DNA of 39,109 nt. Source: Bacteroidales bacterium. Its GTDB lineage: Bacteria > Bacteroidota > Bacteroidia > Bacteroidales > UBA3663. Shown here one piece after another: positions 1 to 8,366 of this stretch. The stretch lies in assembly GCA_017548545.1 (NCBI GenBank), contig JAFYZW010000012.1, positions 1-39,109 of the forward strand, written 5' to 3'. The position numbers and the translations under genes are program-made. How positions within the stretch are numbered: position 1 is the stretch's first letter; every line of letters starts with the position of its first letter. Below the pieces are notes generated by a model. The model ran no database searches, was not told where the DNA came from, and worked only from the letters and a program-made list of their open reading frames with translations.

Positions 1-51
1 GAAGGGTTCGAAGGGTTCGAGAGGTTCGAAGGGTTCGAAGGGTTCGAGAGG
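1..51. repeat. 9-bp tandem repeat array (GAAGGGTTC type)
   Basis: Five complete units and a sixth degenerate one (GAGAGGTGC, 46-54) follow each other in the order GAAGGGTTC, GAAGGGTTC, GAGAGGTTC, GAAGGGTTC, GAAGGGTTC, giving a higher-order period of 27 bases. The array begins at the window edge, so its true length is unknown. It lies 50 bases upstream of the nitroreductase start. The same unit recurs at 9177-9221. It has no spacers of the kind a CRISPR array would have. Confidence 0.85.
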
Positions 52-104
52 TGCGGCGAACGAGGACACTAATGGCAACTAGAAATGAATAAAAATGGAG
101 AGGT

Positions 105-632
105 ATGGACAGTTTTCATGATTTAGTGATTCATAGACGGAGCATCAGGAAGTATACGGGGGAGCTGATTGACCCCGATCAGGTGAGGCTCATCCTGGAA
201 GCAGGGCTGATGGCGCCTGCGGGAAAGCGGCGCAATCCGTGGCATTTTGTGGTGGTGGATGCCCCCGAGACACTGAAGCAGTTGAGCGAAGCTCGTTCGA
301 TGGGCACGGCACAGATTGCACAGTGTGCGATGGCCATTGTGCTTTGCGCCAATCCGGCGGAGTCGGACACCTGGGTGGAGGACCTCTCGATAGCCAGCAT
401 CCAGATGCAGCTGCAATGCACCGACCTGGGCTTGGGCAGCGTGTGGTGCCAGATACGCAACCGCGAGAATGCCGACGGTGTGCCGGCACCATATACGGTG
501 CGGCAGATACTGGGCATCCCCGAAGAATATGAGGTGCTCAACATCATTGCCATCGGCCATATCGGCGAAGAACGCAAGCCTTACGACACTGCGAAATTGC
601 AGTGGGAGAAGGTGCATGTGGAGAAGTGGTGA
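105..632 (+). CDS. nitroreductase family protein (FMN-dependent)
   Basis: A 175-residue protein of the nitroreductase family, which are cytoplasmic FMN-dependent NAD(P)H oxidoreductases acting on nitroaromatics, quinones or similar acceptors. The N-terminal HRRSIRKY (residues 10-17) is the usual phosphate-contacting FMN motif. It is followed by APAGKRRNPWHFVVV, and by a central region with SIASIQMQLQCTDLGLGSVW, as expected for the family. The length is typical of the short single-domain members. The start at 105 is preceded by GGAGAGG. The gene ends just before a strong bidirectional terminator shared with the converging kinase gene. The physiological substrate cannot be read from the sequence. 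Confidence 0.9.
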   Translation: MDSFHDLVIHRRSIRKYTGELIDPDQVRLILEAGLMAPAGKRRNPWHFVVVDAPETLKQLSEARSMGTAQIAQCAMAIVLCANPAESDTWVEDLSIASIQMQLQCTDLGLGSVWCQIRNRENADGVPAPYTVRQILGIPEEYEVLNIIAIGHIGEERKPYDTAKLQWEKVHVEKW

Positions 633-643
633 GCATCACCACG

Positions 644-687
644 AAAAAAGACAGGCAGCGGAGGGTGACCTTCGCTGCCCGTTTTTT
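644..687. terminator. bidirectional intrinsic terminator
   Basis: An 11-bp stem (GGCAGCGGAGG at 654-664 with CCTTCGCTGCC at 669-679, one G-U pair) closes a GTGA loop. It is followed by CGTTTTTT on the plus strand. On the minus strand the same stem runs into TGTCTTTTTT, because of the A-run at 644-649. It therefore serves both the nitroreductase gene and the converging nucleoside kinase gene, whose stop codon begins at 686. Confidence 0.9.
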
Positions 688-2365
688 AGTATTTGAAGGA
701 GGAGCCGCCGACGAACTCGCGCATGATGGAGGTGGGAGGAATCTCCTTGTCGCTCACGGCGACGAAGTAGTGGATGAACTTGAGGAGGCGGTGCGCCTCG
801 CAGTATTCGGGGCTGTTCTTGGGCACTGAAGCCAATATAGGCTCGGCATGGTTGCGGAGCACTGCAAATTCGATGTGGAGTGCCGAGTTGAACATCACAT
901 CGGCCGTCTCCTGATAGGGGAAGATCCACTTCATCTCGCCTTCACATACCGAAGGCCATTGGGCGATGGTCTGCTGGGCCGTGAAAGCACCGACGTTGTA
1001 GTCGCGGATGATGCGACGCAACAGACGGCAGTCGCTGGTGGGGATCCAGTTGTGGTCGTCGAGCGAGATACTGGTGAGACAGGAGATATAGATGCGGAAC
1101 TTGAGCGACTCCTCGATCTGTGAGGTGAGGGCCGGATTGAGCGCATGGATGCCCTCGATGAGGAGCAGGGAGTTGCGTCCCATCTTGAGTTTCTTGCCGT
1201 TGTATTCGCGCAGACCGGTCTTGAAGTTGAACTCAGGTACCTCGACACGTTCGCCACGGAGCAGGGCATTCAGGTCGCGTACCATCGTCGTGCTATCGAC
1301 TGCCGAAATATTGTCGAAGTCGTAACGGCCATCGGGGAACTTGGGCGTATCGACACGATTGACGAAGTAGTCGTCGGTGGAGATGCTCATCGGCTTGAGA
1401 CCGCAGGCCTTGAGCTGGATGGACAGACGTTTGCAGAACGTGGTCTTACCGCTTGAAGAAGGACCGGTGATGAGGACCACGCGGCAGGGACGGTCGGGAT
1501 CCTGATAACGACGGTTGATCTCTTCGGCAATCTGCACGATCTTCTTCTCCTGCAATGCCTCGCTGACCTGGATGAGTTCGCTGGCATGACCAGCCTTGAT
1601 GGCCATGTTGACATCGCCCACATTCGACAGACCCATGATGACGCTCCAGCGCACATATTCGGCAAACGTCTCGAAGGTGCGCGGCTGATCGACCTTGGGA
1701 GCCAGCTGTGTGGGGTTCCTCATGTCGGGCACACGCAACAAGAGGCCGTCCTGGTACTTCTCGAGGCCCCACACCTTGATGTAGCCGGTGGAAGGCAGCA
1801 GAGCACCGTAGTAGTAATCGACGGTGTCGTCGAGCAGATAGTAGTCGCTGTAAACGCGGTCGCTGGTCTCGAGCAGCTTCACCTTGTCGATGTTGCCGTG
1901 CTCGCGGAAGATGCGCACAGCATCCTCGGTGGGAGCTTCACGATGATGGAACGCCATGTCGCTGTCGATGATCTCCTGCATGCGTTGACGTATCCGCTCG
2001 ACGTCGTCGGCTGTAGCATGGTCGGCCGCGCGGGTGTAGAAGTTGCAGTAGAAGCCGTTCGAGATGCTGTGTTCGATGTAGAGACGGCTCTCGGGGAAAA
2101 TCTCGGAGCAGGCCTTGTACAACACAAAACATAATGAACGCACATATATGCGCATGCCCGAGGTGTCGTTCAGACCGACAAACCCGATGTCGCGGCTCTG
2201 ATACACACGGAAGCGCAGTCCCTGCGACGCATTGTTGACCTTCGCCGAAACGACTTGATAAGGAATCTGGAGCTCGGGCTGAAGCTGCTGGTAGATCTCC
2301 AGCAATGTACTACCCTCTTGAAATGAATAGGTCTTGTTGTTGTTCTTGCAACGTATTTGTATCAT
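686..2365 (-). CDS. nucleoside (uridine) kinase with ThrRS-like N-terminal domains
   Basis: A 559-residue protein. The C-terminal half is a P-loop kinase of the uridine kinase/phosphoribulokinase type, with Walker A GPSSSGKT at residues 301-308 followed by STDDYF. The N-terminal part resembles the TGS and second additional domains of threonyl-tRNA synthetase (VVSAKVNN, then IEHSISNGFYCNF). In this part the HxxxH editing motif is replaced by YVRSLCFVLYKAC, so editing activity is unlikely. This architecture is known in Bacteroidetes and Thermotoga and is usually annotated as nucleoside kinase. The frame stays open upstream to 2428, but a good promoter lies inside that extension (2398-2429), so the ATG at 2365 (MIQIRC) is the start. 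The exact phosphate acceptor is inferred, not shown. Confidence 0.85.
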   Translation of the reverse strand: MIQIRCKNNNKTYSFQEGSTLLEIYQQLQPELQIPYQVVSAKVNNASQGLRFRVYQSRDIGFVGLNDTSGMRIYVRSLCFVLYKACSEIFPESRLYIEHSISNGFYCNFYTRAADHATADDVERIRQRMQEIIDSDMAFHHREAPTEDAVRIFREHGNIDKVKLLETSDRVYSDYYLLDDTVDYYYGALLPSTGYIKVWGLEKYQDGLLLRVPDMRNPTQLAPKVDQPRTFETFAEYVRWSVIMGLSNVGDVNMAIKAGHASELIQVSEALQEKKIVQIAEEINRRYQDPDRPCRVVLITGPSSSGKTTFCKRLSIQLKACGLKPMSISTDDYFVNRVDTPKFPDGRYDFDNISAVDSTTMVRDLNALLRGERVEVPEFNFKTGLREYNGKKLKMGRNSLLLIEGIHALNPALTSQIEESLKFRIYISCLTSISLDDHNWIPTSDCRLLRRIIRDYNVGAFTAQQTIAQWPSVCEGEMKWIFPYQETADVMFNSALHIEFAVLRNHAEPILASVPKNSPEYCEAHRLLKFIHYFVAVSDKEIPPTSIMREFVGGSSFKY

Positions 2366-2397
2366 AGTATTTGCAAAGTGAGGTAATAAATGTGGTG

Positions 2398-2429
2398 CAA
2401 AGGTAATGCTTTTCTTCAAAAAAAACAAA
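2398..2429 (-). promoter_or_regulatory. Bacteroidetes-type promoter of the nucleoside kinase gene
   Basis: Read on the minus strand: TTTG (2429-2426), a 20-base spacer, then TACCTTTG (2405-2398). This matches the -33/-7 consensus of the Bacteroidetes primary sigma factor. The predicted leader to the ATG at 2365 is about 27 bases. Confidence 0.8.
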
Positions 2430-2454
2430 AAAAAACCTCAAATCTTTGCTAAAA

Positions 2455-2486
2455 TTTGGTCATTTCTTTTTAAATATGTATATTTG
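2455..2486 (+). promoter_or_regulatory. Bacteroidetes-type promoter of the TPR-topA-GH3 run
   Basis: TTTG (2455-2458), a 20-base spacer, then TATATTTG (2479-2486). It lies back to back with the kinase promoter, with 25 bases between the two -33 elements. The predicted leader to the start at 2507 is about 15 bases. Confidence 0.8.
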
Positions 2487-2506
2487 CACCCCAAAATAGA
2501 GAAAGA

Positions 2507-3400
2507 ATGATGAAAACTTCTGCAATATCCATATTGTATATCCTGTCGGCCGGCTTCTTTTTGACTGCCGAAGCACAGGATCGTGCACAACTAGAGCATG
2601 AGTTGGCCGTCACTGCCTATAATTACTCGGTCGGCTGTGCCGAACGTGGCAAATACAATGAGGCCCTTGAGGGGCTCACCCACATTCCAGGCGGGCACCT
2701 GACCCCACAACAGCTGGGTTGGGTAGATAGCCTGCGTACCCAGTGCGAGCTGCTGGCAGGCCATCCGGCACCCGCTCATGAGATTCCACTGGCAGAGTCG
2801 GAGCTCATCGACATCGACGACCAGAGTGCAGCCTTCATTCATGGTATCCAGGCCTACAGGAAGGGTGATTACGTGAACGCCAAGAAGCTCTTTGGCGAGG
2901 CCATCGAGCTAGACGACGGTCCGCGCGAACAGGTGCTGATCGAAGCCTTCTTCTGGCTTGGACAATGCGAATACCAGTTGGGCAACTATGCGACCTGCTG
3001 CGAGGATCTGATTGCGTTCAACGACTTGAAGAACGAGAATACAGAGATCCAATACTTCGCCCTCGCCTACTACACGATGGGCTATGCACGCATGCATGAG
3101 AAGAAATGGCGTCACTCGCGTATCAACTTCGAGCGCTACCTTGACAGTCAGCCCAACCAGTATCTCGACTCCTACAAAGATGCTGAAAAGCGACTGAAGG
3201 AATGCAAGGCGCTGGAGGCACGTACCACGACAAGCTACAAGCAGCCGCTCGACATGAAGCCTATTGATGCCAACATCGGCGAAATCGTAGCCATCACCGA
3301 ATCGATCCGTAAGGTGGACCAGCAGAAGTCGAAGGAAGAGATGGAGCGTGCCCAGGCCATTGAGAAGTGGCGCAACTGGCGTGCCCCGTACATTCAATAA
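2507..3400 (+). CDS. exported tetratricopeptide-repeat protein
   Basis: A 297-residue protein with an N-terminal signal peptide (hydrophobic ISILYILSAGFFLTAEA, likely cleavage near AEAQ). It has TPR-like helical repeats from about residue 105, for example AAFIHGIQAYRKGDYVNAKKLFGEAIEL and FFWLGQCEYQLGNYATCCEDL. No enzymatic motif is visible, and TPR proteins of this kind usually act as periplasmic or membrane-associated scaffolds. Two ATGs occur in tandem (2507 and 2510), and either could start translation. It is the first gene of a likely run with topA (30-base gap) and the GH3 gene. Its specific role is unknown. Confidence 0.8.
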   Translation: MMKTSAISILYILSAGFFLTAEAQDRAQLEHELAVTAYNYSVGCAERGKYNEALEGLTHIPGGHLTPQQLGWVDSLRTQCELLAGHPAPAHEIPLAESELIDIDDQSAAFIHGIQAYRKGDYVNAKKLFGEAIELDDGPREQVLIEAFFWLGQCEYQLGNYATCCEDLIAFNDLKNENTEIQYFALAYYTMGYARMHEKKWRHSRINFERYLDSQPNQYLDSYKDAEKRLKECKALEARTTTSYKQPLDMKPIDANIGEIVAITESIRKVDQQKSKEEMERAQAIEKWRNWRAPYIQ

Positions 3401-3430
3401 ACCGAAACCAAAGAACTGTATTTATAAACT

Positions 3431-5800
3431 ATGAACCTAGTTATCGTAGAGTCGCCTGCCAAGGCAAAGACCATCCAGAAATTCCTTGGCAACGACTATA
3501 AAGTCACCTCGAGCTACGGCCATATCAGAGACCTGAAGAAGCGTGACTTCAGTATTGATCTAGATCATCAATACCAACCCATATACGAAATTCCCGACGA
3601 CAAGAAGGAACTCGTAGCCAACCTCCAGAAAGAAGCCCGCAAGGCCGACATGGTGTGGCTGGCATCGGATGAAGACCGCGAGGGAGAGGCCATCTCGTGG
3701 CACCTGTACGAGGTGCTGGGGCTCGAACCTGAGCGGACCCGTCGTATCGTCTTCCACGAGATCACCAAGCCTGCTATTCTGGCAGCCATCGAGTCGCCCC
3801 GCAAGATCGACATGGATCTGGTGAATGCCCAACAGGCACGTCGCGTGCTGGACCGCATTGTCGGCTTTGAGCTCTCGCCTATCCTCTGGCGCAAGGTGAA
3901 GCCTGCCCTTTCGGCAGGACGAGTGCAGTCGGTGGCCGTGCGTCTCATCGTGGAGCGTGAGCGAGAGATAGAAAACTTCAAGGCGGAGCCCTTCTATCGC
4001 GTAGCCGGCACCTTTGCCACCCTTGACCCGCAAGCCCAACAGACGGTGCTCTTCAATGCCGAACTGTCGCACCGCTTCAAGACCAAGGAAGAGGCACAGG
4101 CCTTCCTCAAGAAGGCAGCCACGGCCACCTATACAGTGAGCGACATCCAGCAGAAACCCATCAAGCGACAGCCTGCCCCACCGTTCACCACCTCGACACT
4201 CCAGCAGGAGGCAGCCCGCAAACTCCGTTACACCGTCAGCCAGACCATGAGCATCGCCCAACGCCTCTATGAAGCCGGACAGATCACCTACATGCGTACC
4301 GACTCGGTAAACCTCTCGACGCTCTGCCTGGGTGCTTCGAAGGAGCAGATCCTCAAGACGATGGGCAAGGAATATCTGGAGACTCGCAACTATGTGACCC
4401 ACACTAAGGGCGCGCAAGAGGCTCATGAGGCCATTCGTCCGACGTATATGGACCAACAGACCATCGAAGGCTCGACACCCGAACAGCGCCTGTATGAACT
4501 CATCTGGAAGCGCACCATCGCCAGCCAAATGGCTGATGCGATCATCGAGAAGACGCAAGCCGAGATCAGCATCTCGGGAGAAGACGAGATGAAGTTCATT
4601 GCCACAGGCGAGGTGATCAAGTTCGACGGCTTCCTGAAGGTGTATATCGAGAGCGATGACGAAGAGCAGGACAACGAGAACGAAGGCGAAAACCGCCTGC
4701 CAGAGCTCGTGAACGGACAGACACTCGACCTGGACGCTGCCGATGCTGTGGAGCGTTATCCACTGCATCCCCAGCGCTACACCGAGGCTTCGCTCGTGAA
4801 GAAGATGGAGGAGCTCGGCATCGGACGTCCATCGACCTACGCTCCCACCATCTCGACCATCCAGGCCCGCGATTATGTGGTGAAGAGCGACCATCCTGCC
4901 GAGAAACGCAACATCACACGTCTGCACCTCGATGCGAAAACCCGGAAGATCAGCTGCAAGACCAGCGAGGAGACCTACTGCAACGACAAGGGAAAGCTCA
5001 TCCCCACCGATATCGGTGTGGTGGTGAACGACTTCCTCACCCAGCACTTCCCCGAGATCATGAGCTACAACTTCACCGCCACGGTGGAGGGCGAGTTTGA
5101 CGAGATTGCCGAAGGAAAGGAGCAGTGGGCCAACTGCATCGACTCGTTCTACAAGCTCTTCCACCCACTCATCACCACAACGCTCGAAGAACGTTCGGAC
5201 CACAAGGCCGGTGAGCGCGTGCTTGGTGTGGATCCGAAGAGCGGACACACCGTCTCGGTGAAGATCAGCCGTTATGGCCCTGTCGTACAGATCGGTGCGG
5301 CTGACGAAGTAGGCAAGCCACAGTTTGCAGCCCTGCAGAAAGGCATGAGCATTGCCACCATCACCCTCGAGGAGGCGCTGAAACTCTTCGACCTGCCGAA
5401 GGACCTTGGTGAATTTGAAGGCAAGACCATCAGCGTCGGCGTTGGCAAGTTCGGCCCCTACGTGCGCCACGACAACAAGTTCATCTCCATCCCCAAGGGC
5501 ATCGACCCATTGGCCATCTCGCTCGAAGAGGCTATCGGCCTCATCGAAGAGAAACGTGACGAGGATCGCAAACGCGTGATTCACACCTTTGCCGAAGATC
5601 CTGAACTGCAGCTCCTGAACGGGCGCTATGGTCCGTACCTTTCGAAAGGCGGAAAGAACTACAAACTGCCACGCAGCAAGAATACCGACCAACTCTCCTA
5701 CGAGGATTGTCTGGCCATCATGCAGGAAGCTGATGCTGCCGCCGACGCAGAAGGTGGCGAAAAGAAAGTCAGAAGGGGCAGGAAAAGTTCGAATGGATAA
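3431..5800 (+). CDS. topA: DNA topoisomerase I (type IA)
   Basis: A 789-residue type IA topoisomerase, which relaxes negative supercoils through a 5'-phosphotyrosine intermediate. The N-terminal TOPRIM domain begins MNLVIVESPAKAKTI (catalytic Glu7) and contains SDEDREGEA. SAGRVQSVAVRLIVERE is the conserved core motif, and ITYMRTDS carries the catalytic Tyr287. In place of E. coli-like Cys4 zinc fingers, the C-terminus has three related repeats ending in GRYGP/GKFGPY/SRYGP motifs (Toprim C-terminal repeats), which is usual for Bacteroidetes. It follows the TPR gene by 30 bases and precedes the GH3 gene by 11 bases. Confidence 0.97.
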   Translation: MNLVIVESPAKAKTIQKFLGNDYKVTSSYGHIRDLKKRDFSIDLDHQYQPIYEIPDDKKELVANLQKEARKADMVWLASDEDREGEAISWHLYEVLGLEPERTRRIVFHEITKPAILAAIESPRKIDMDLVNAQQARRVLDRIVGFELSPILWRKVKPALSAGRVQSVAVRLIVEREREIENFKAEPFYRVAGTFATLDPQAQQTVLFNAELSHRFKTKEEAQAFLKKAATATYTVSDIQQKPIKRQPAPPFTTSTLQQEAARKLRYTVSQTMSIAQRLYEAGQITYMRTDSVNLSTLCLGASKEQILKTMGKEYLETRNYVTHTKGAQEAHEAIRPTYMDQQTIEGSTPEQRLYELIWKRTIASQMADAIIEKTQAEISISGEDEMKFIATGEVIKFDGFLKVYIESDDEEQDNENEGENRLPELVNGQTLDLDAADAVERYPLHPQRYTEASLVKKMEELGIGRPSTYAPTISTIQARDYVVKSDHPAEKRNITRLHLDAKTRKISCKTSEETYCNDKGKLIPTDIGVVVNDFLTQHFPEIMSYNFTATVEGEFDEIAEGKEQWANCIDSFYKLFHPLITTTLEERSDHKAGERVLGVDPKSGHTVSVKISRYGPVVQIGAADEVGKPQFAALQKGMSIATITLEEALKLFDLPKDLGEFEGKTISVGVGKFGPYVRHDNKFISIPKGIDPLAISLEEAIGLIEEKRDEDRKRVIHTFAEDPELQLLNGRYGPYLSKGGKNYKLPRSKNTDQLSYEDCLAIMQEADAAADAEGGEKKVRRGRKSSNG

Positions 5801-5811
5801 GACAGGAATGA

Positions 5812-7383
5812 ATGGCTAATCCCACAAGACTCATCTACAAACTGGCGTTCGAGCGGCGATACAAGCAGCTCGAACGTTATGCTACACATACCCACGAACT
5901 GCAGCAGGAACAGCTGGCTTGGCTGGTGGGTCGTGCCCAGGACACCGACTTCGGCCAACAACATGGCTTTTCGACCATGCTCAAGGAGGAAGGACATGGC
6001 GTGAAGGCCGACTACCGCGCCTTTGCCGAACGCGTACCCCTTTCGAACTACGACCAGCAGAAACCCTGGATCGAACGCATGGTGCAAGGCGAAGAGAACG
6101 TGCTATGGCCAGGCCTTTGCAAGTGGTTTGCCAAGTCGTCGGGCACCACGTCGGACAAGTCGAAATACATCCCCGTCACCGACGATGGATTGAAGCTCTG
6201 CCACTATCGTGGAGCCACCGACTCGATGGTCATCTACCTGGCCCTTAATCCCGAGTCGAGAATCTTCAGCGGCAAGGGACTGATCCTGGGCGGGTCGTTC
6301 TCGAACGAACCCTTGCCCAAAGGCATCCATGCAGGCGACCTTTCGGCCACATTGATCCAGAACGTCACACCTGCCGTCAACTTCATACGCACCCCCAGCA
6401 AGGAGGTGGCCCTGATGGGCGAATGGGAAGCGAAGCTGAAGGCGCTGTGCGCCACGACGAAGCATGTGAACGTGACGAACATCTCGGGTGTGCCGTCGTG
6501 GATGATGGGCGTGCTGAAGAACATCCTCGCTGAAACCGGCAAGAAGAATATCACCGAAGTGTGGCCCAACCTGGAGTGCTTCTTCCACGGAGGCATTGCC
6601 TTCACTCCCTATCGCGAGCAGTATGAGCAGCTGATCCCTTCGGACAAGATGCACTACCTTGAGACCTACAACGCATCGGAGGGATTCTTCGGCGTGCAAT
6701 CGTCGTGGGACAGCAAGGACCTGCAACTCGTGATCGACAACAAGATCTTCTACGAGTTCATCCCGATGGACGAGTTTGAGGAAGGAAGCACCACGATGCA
6801 CGCCGTGCCGTTGACGGAGGTGGAGCTTGGCAAGAACTACGCCATGGTGATCAGCACACCTGGCCTTTGGCGCTATGTCATCGGCGACACCGTACGCTTC
6901 ACGCAACGCGACCCCTACAAGTTCTTCATCACCGGACGAACGAAGGCCTTCATCAATGCCTTCGGCGAAGAGCTGATGGTGAGCAATGCCGACGAGGCGC
7001 TGGCAATGACCTGCTCGGAGACGGGCGCACGCATCCTGGACTATACGGCTGCTCCCACCTTCGCCGTGCTCGACAAGGAAGATGCTGCCCAGGGCTCAAA
7101 GGCACGGCACACGTGGATGATCGAGTTCGCAAAAGCTCCTGCCGACCTCGAGGACTTCACAGAGCGCCTTGACAAGCACCTTCAGGAGGTGAACTCCGAC
7201 TACGAAGCCAAACGTTACAAGGGCATCTTCCTCGACCGTCTGGAGCTCATCGTGGCACGAACGGGCCTCTTCACCGACTGGCTCGCACAGAAGAAAGGCA
7301 AGCTGGGCGGACAGCTCAAGATACCGCGCCTGAGCAATTCGCGCACGTATCTGGAGGAACTGATGAAGATGAATGGGGAGTAA
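5812..7383 (+). CDS. GH3 auxin-responsive promoter family protein (acyl-adenylating)
   Basis: A 523-residue GH3-family member of the ANL adenylate-forming superfamily. Plant relatives link amino acids to carboxylic acids such as auxin or jasmonate through an acyl-adenylate. Visible motifs are the ATP-binding loop SSGTTSDKSKYIPVT (from residue 109), YNASEGFFG, YVIGDTVRF, and ITGRTKAFINAFGEE near the hinge to the C-terminal domain. The length is close to plant GH3 proteins. It starts only 11 bases after the topA stop, so the two are probably cotranscribed. Bacterial GH3 substrates are largely unknown, and none can be inferred from the neighbours. The gene is followed by a bidirectional terminator. 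Confidence 0.9.
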   Translation: MANPTRLIYKLAFERRYKQLERYATHTHELQQEQLAWLVGRAQDTDFGQQHGFSTMLKEEGHGVKADYRAFAERVPLSNYDQQKPWIERMVQGEENVLWPGLCKWFAKSSGTTSDKSKYIPVTDDGLKLCHYRGATDSMVIYLALNPESRIFSGKGLILGGSFSNEPLPKGIHAGDLSATLIQNVTPAVNFIRTPSKEVALMGEWEAKLKALCATTKHVNVTNISGVPSWMMGVLKNILAETGKKNITEVWPNLECFFHGGIAFTPYREQYEQLIPSDKMHYLETYNASEGFFGVQSSWDSKDLQLVIDNKIFYEFIPMDEFEEGSTTMHAVPLTEVELGKNYAMVISTPGLWRYVIGDTVRFTQRDPYKFFITGRTKAFINAFGEELMVSNADEALAMTCSETGARILDYTAAPTFAVLDKEDAAQGSKARHTWMIEFAKAPADLEDFTERLDKHLQEVNSDYEAKRYKGIFLDRLELIVARTGLFTDWLAQKKGKLGGQLKIPRLSNSRTYLEELMKMNGE

Positions 7384-7419
7384 AAAGAAAAACTGCACGT
7401 TTAGGCGTGCAGTTTTTTT
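7382..7419. terminator. bidirectional intrinsic terminator
   Basis: A perfect 7-bp stem, CTGCACG (7393-7399) with CGTGCAG (7406-7412), has a 6-base loop and is extended by flanking A/T pairs. A run of seven T follows on the plus strand and an A-rich run precedes it, so it can terminate both the GH3 transcript and the converging miaA transcript. Confidence 0.9.
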
Positions 7420-7433
7420 AATTATAGCAGGAT

Positions 7434-8366
7434 CTATCGAGCAAATTCCTCATACAGTTCCTGAACCCGGGCAACCTTCTCTTCGCGAGAGAGTTCGGCG
7501 GGAATCCAGTGGATGGGGATGCCGCGGCGCTCCATGCCACGGAACCAGGTCATCTGACGCTTGGCAAACTGATGGATGGCAATTTCGAGCTGGCGCACCA
7601 TCTCGTCGTAGGTGAGTTCGCCTGTGAGGTAGAGGGTGAGGTACTTGTACTCGAGGCCGTAGTAGATCAGGTCCTGTGGAGGGATGTGACGCTCGTCCAA
7701 AAGCCGGCGTACCTCATCGACCATACCGGCGTCGAGACGTTCGCGCAGACGGCGGGAGATGCGCTCGCGGCGCACTTCACGATCGACTTCGGTACCCACG
7801 ACGAGGCTCTTGACAGCGGGATAGCCTGTGAGCTGCTCGGCATGGGTGCGATAATAGTCGCGAATCTCAATCTCGCGGATAGCACGTTTGCGGGTGTCGG
7901 TATCGGTCTGGTTGTGAAGGGTCTTATAGGTCTTGAGTATCTCGGTTAGTTCTTCCAAGGATTTATCTTCGAGGCGTTGGCGCAGTTCGGGGTTTTCGGG
8001 TACCTCATGCATCTCGTATCCACGGAGTATTGACTCGACATAGAGCCCCGAACCTCCACACATCACCGGTAGCAGGCCGCGATGGAGCATATCGTCGTAA
8101 ACGCGATGGAAGTCGCGTTGAAACTCGTAGATGGAGTATTTGTAGCCCGGCTCACGGATGTCGATGAGATGACATTTCACCTCCTTGATTACGTGACCAT
8201 CGGCATCGCGCACAAGATAGTCCTCGAGGTCCTTGCCTGTGCCCAATGTCATGTCGCGATAGACCTGACGCGAGTCGGCCGAGATGACTTCGGTATCGTA
8301 GGCCAAAGCCACATCGACGGCCAATCGTGTCTTGCCACTGGCGGTGGGTCCAACTATCGTAATCAT
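7434..8366 (-). CDS. miaA: tRNA dimethylallyltransferase
   Basis: A 310-residue MiaA, which transfers a dimethylallyl group to N6 of A37 in tRNAs that read codons beginning with U. It shows the N-terminal P-loop GPTASGKT (residues 6-13), then ISADSRQVYRDMTLGTGK, which contains the conserved DSRQ substrate motif, and CGGSGLYVESIL. The C-terminal region ends in the family-typical RQMTWFRG segment. Its start overlaps the stop of the upstream hydrolase gene in an ATGA, so the two are probably translationally coupled. Bacteroidetes often carry two MiaA-like genes, and whether this is the only copy cannot be told here. Confidence 0.95.
   Translation of the reverse strand: MITIVGPTASGKTRLAVDVALAYDTEVISADSRQVYRDMTLGTGKDLEDYLVRDADGHVIKEVKCHLIDIREPGYKYSIYEFQRDFHRVYDDMLHRGLLPVMCGGSGLYVESILRGYEMHEVPENPELRQRLEDKSLEELTEILKTYKTLHNQTDTDTRKRAIREIEIRDYYRTHAEQLTGYPAVKSLVVGTEVDREVRRERISRRLRERLDAGMVDEVRRLLDERHIPPQDLIYYGLEYKYLTLYLTGELTYDEMVRQLEIAIHQFAKRQMTWFRGMERRGIPIHWIPAELSREEKVARVQELYEEFAR

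Noticed and set aside
1..51. Possible CRISPR array
   Set aside because: Units are contiguous 9-mers without spacers, and no cas gene is present.
3560..5692. A 710-codon open frame on the minus strand opposite topA
   Set aside because: It lies wholly antisense to a clearly recognisable topA, and its translation has no recognisable domain. It arises from codon bias on the opposite strand.
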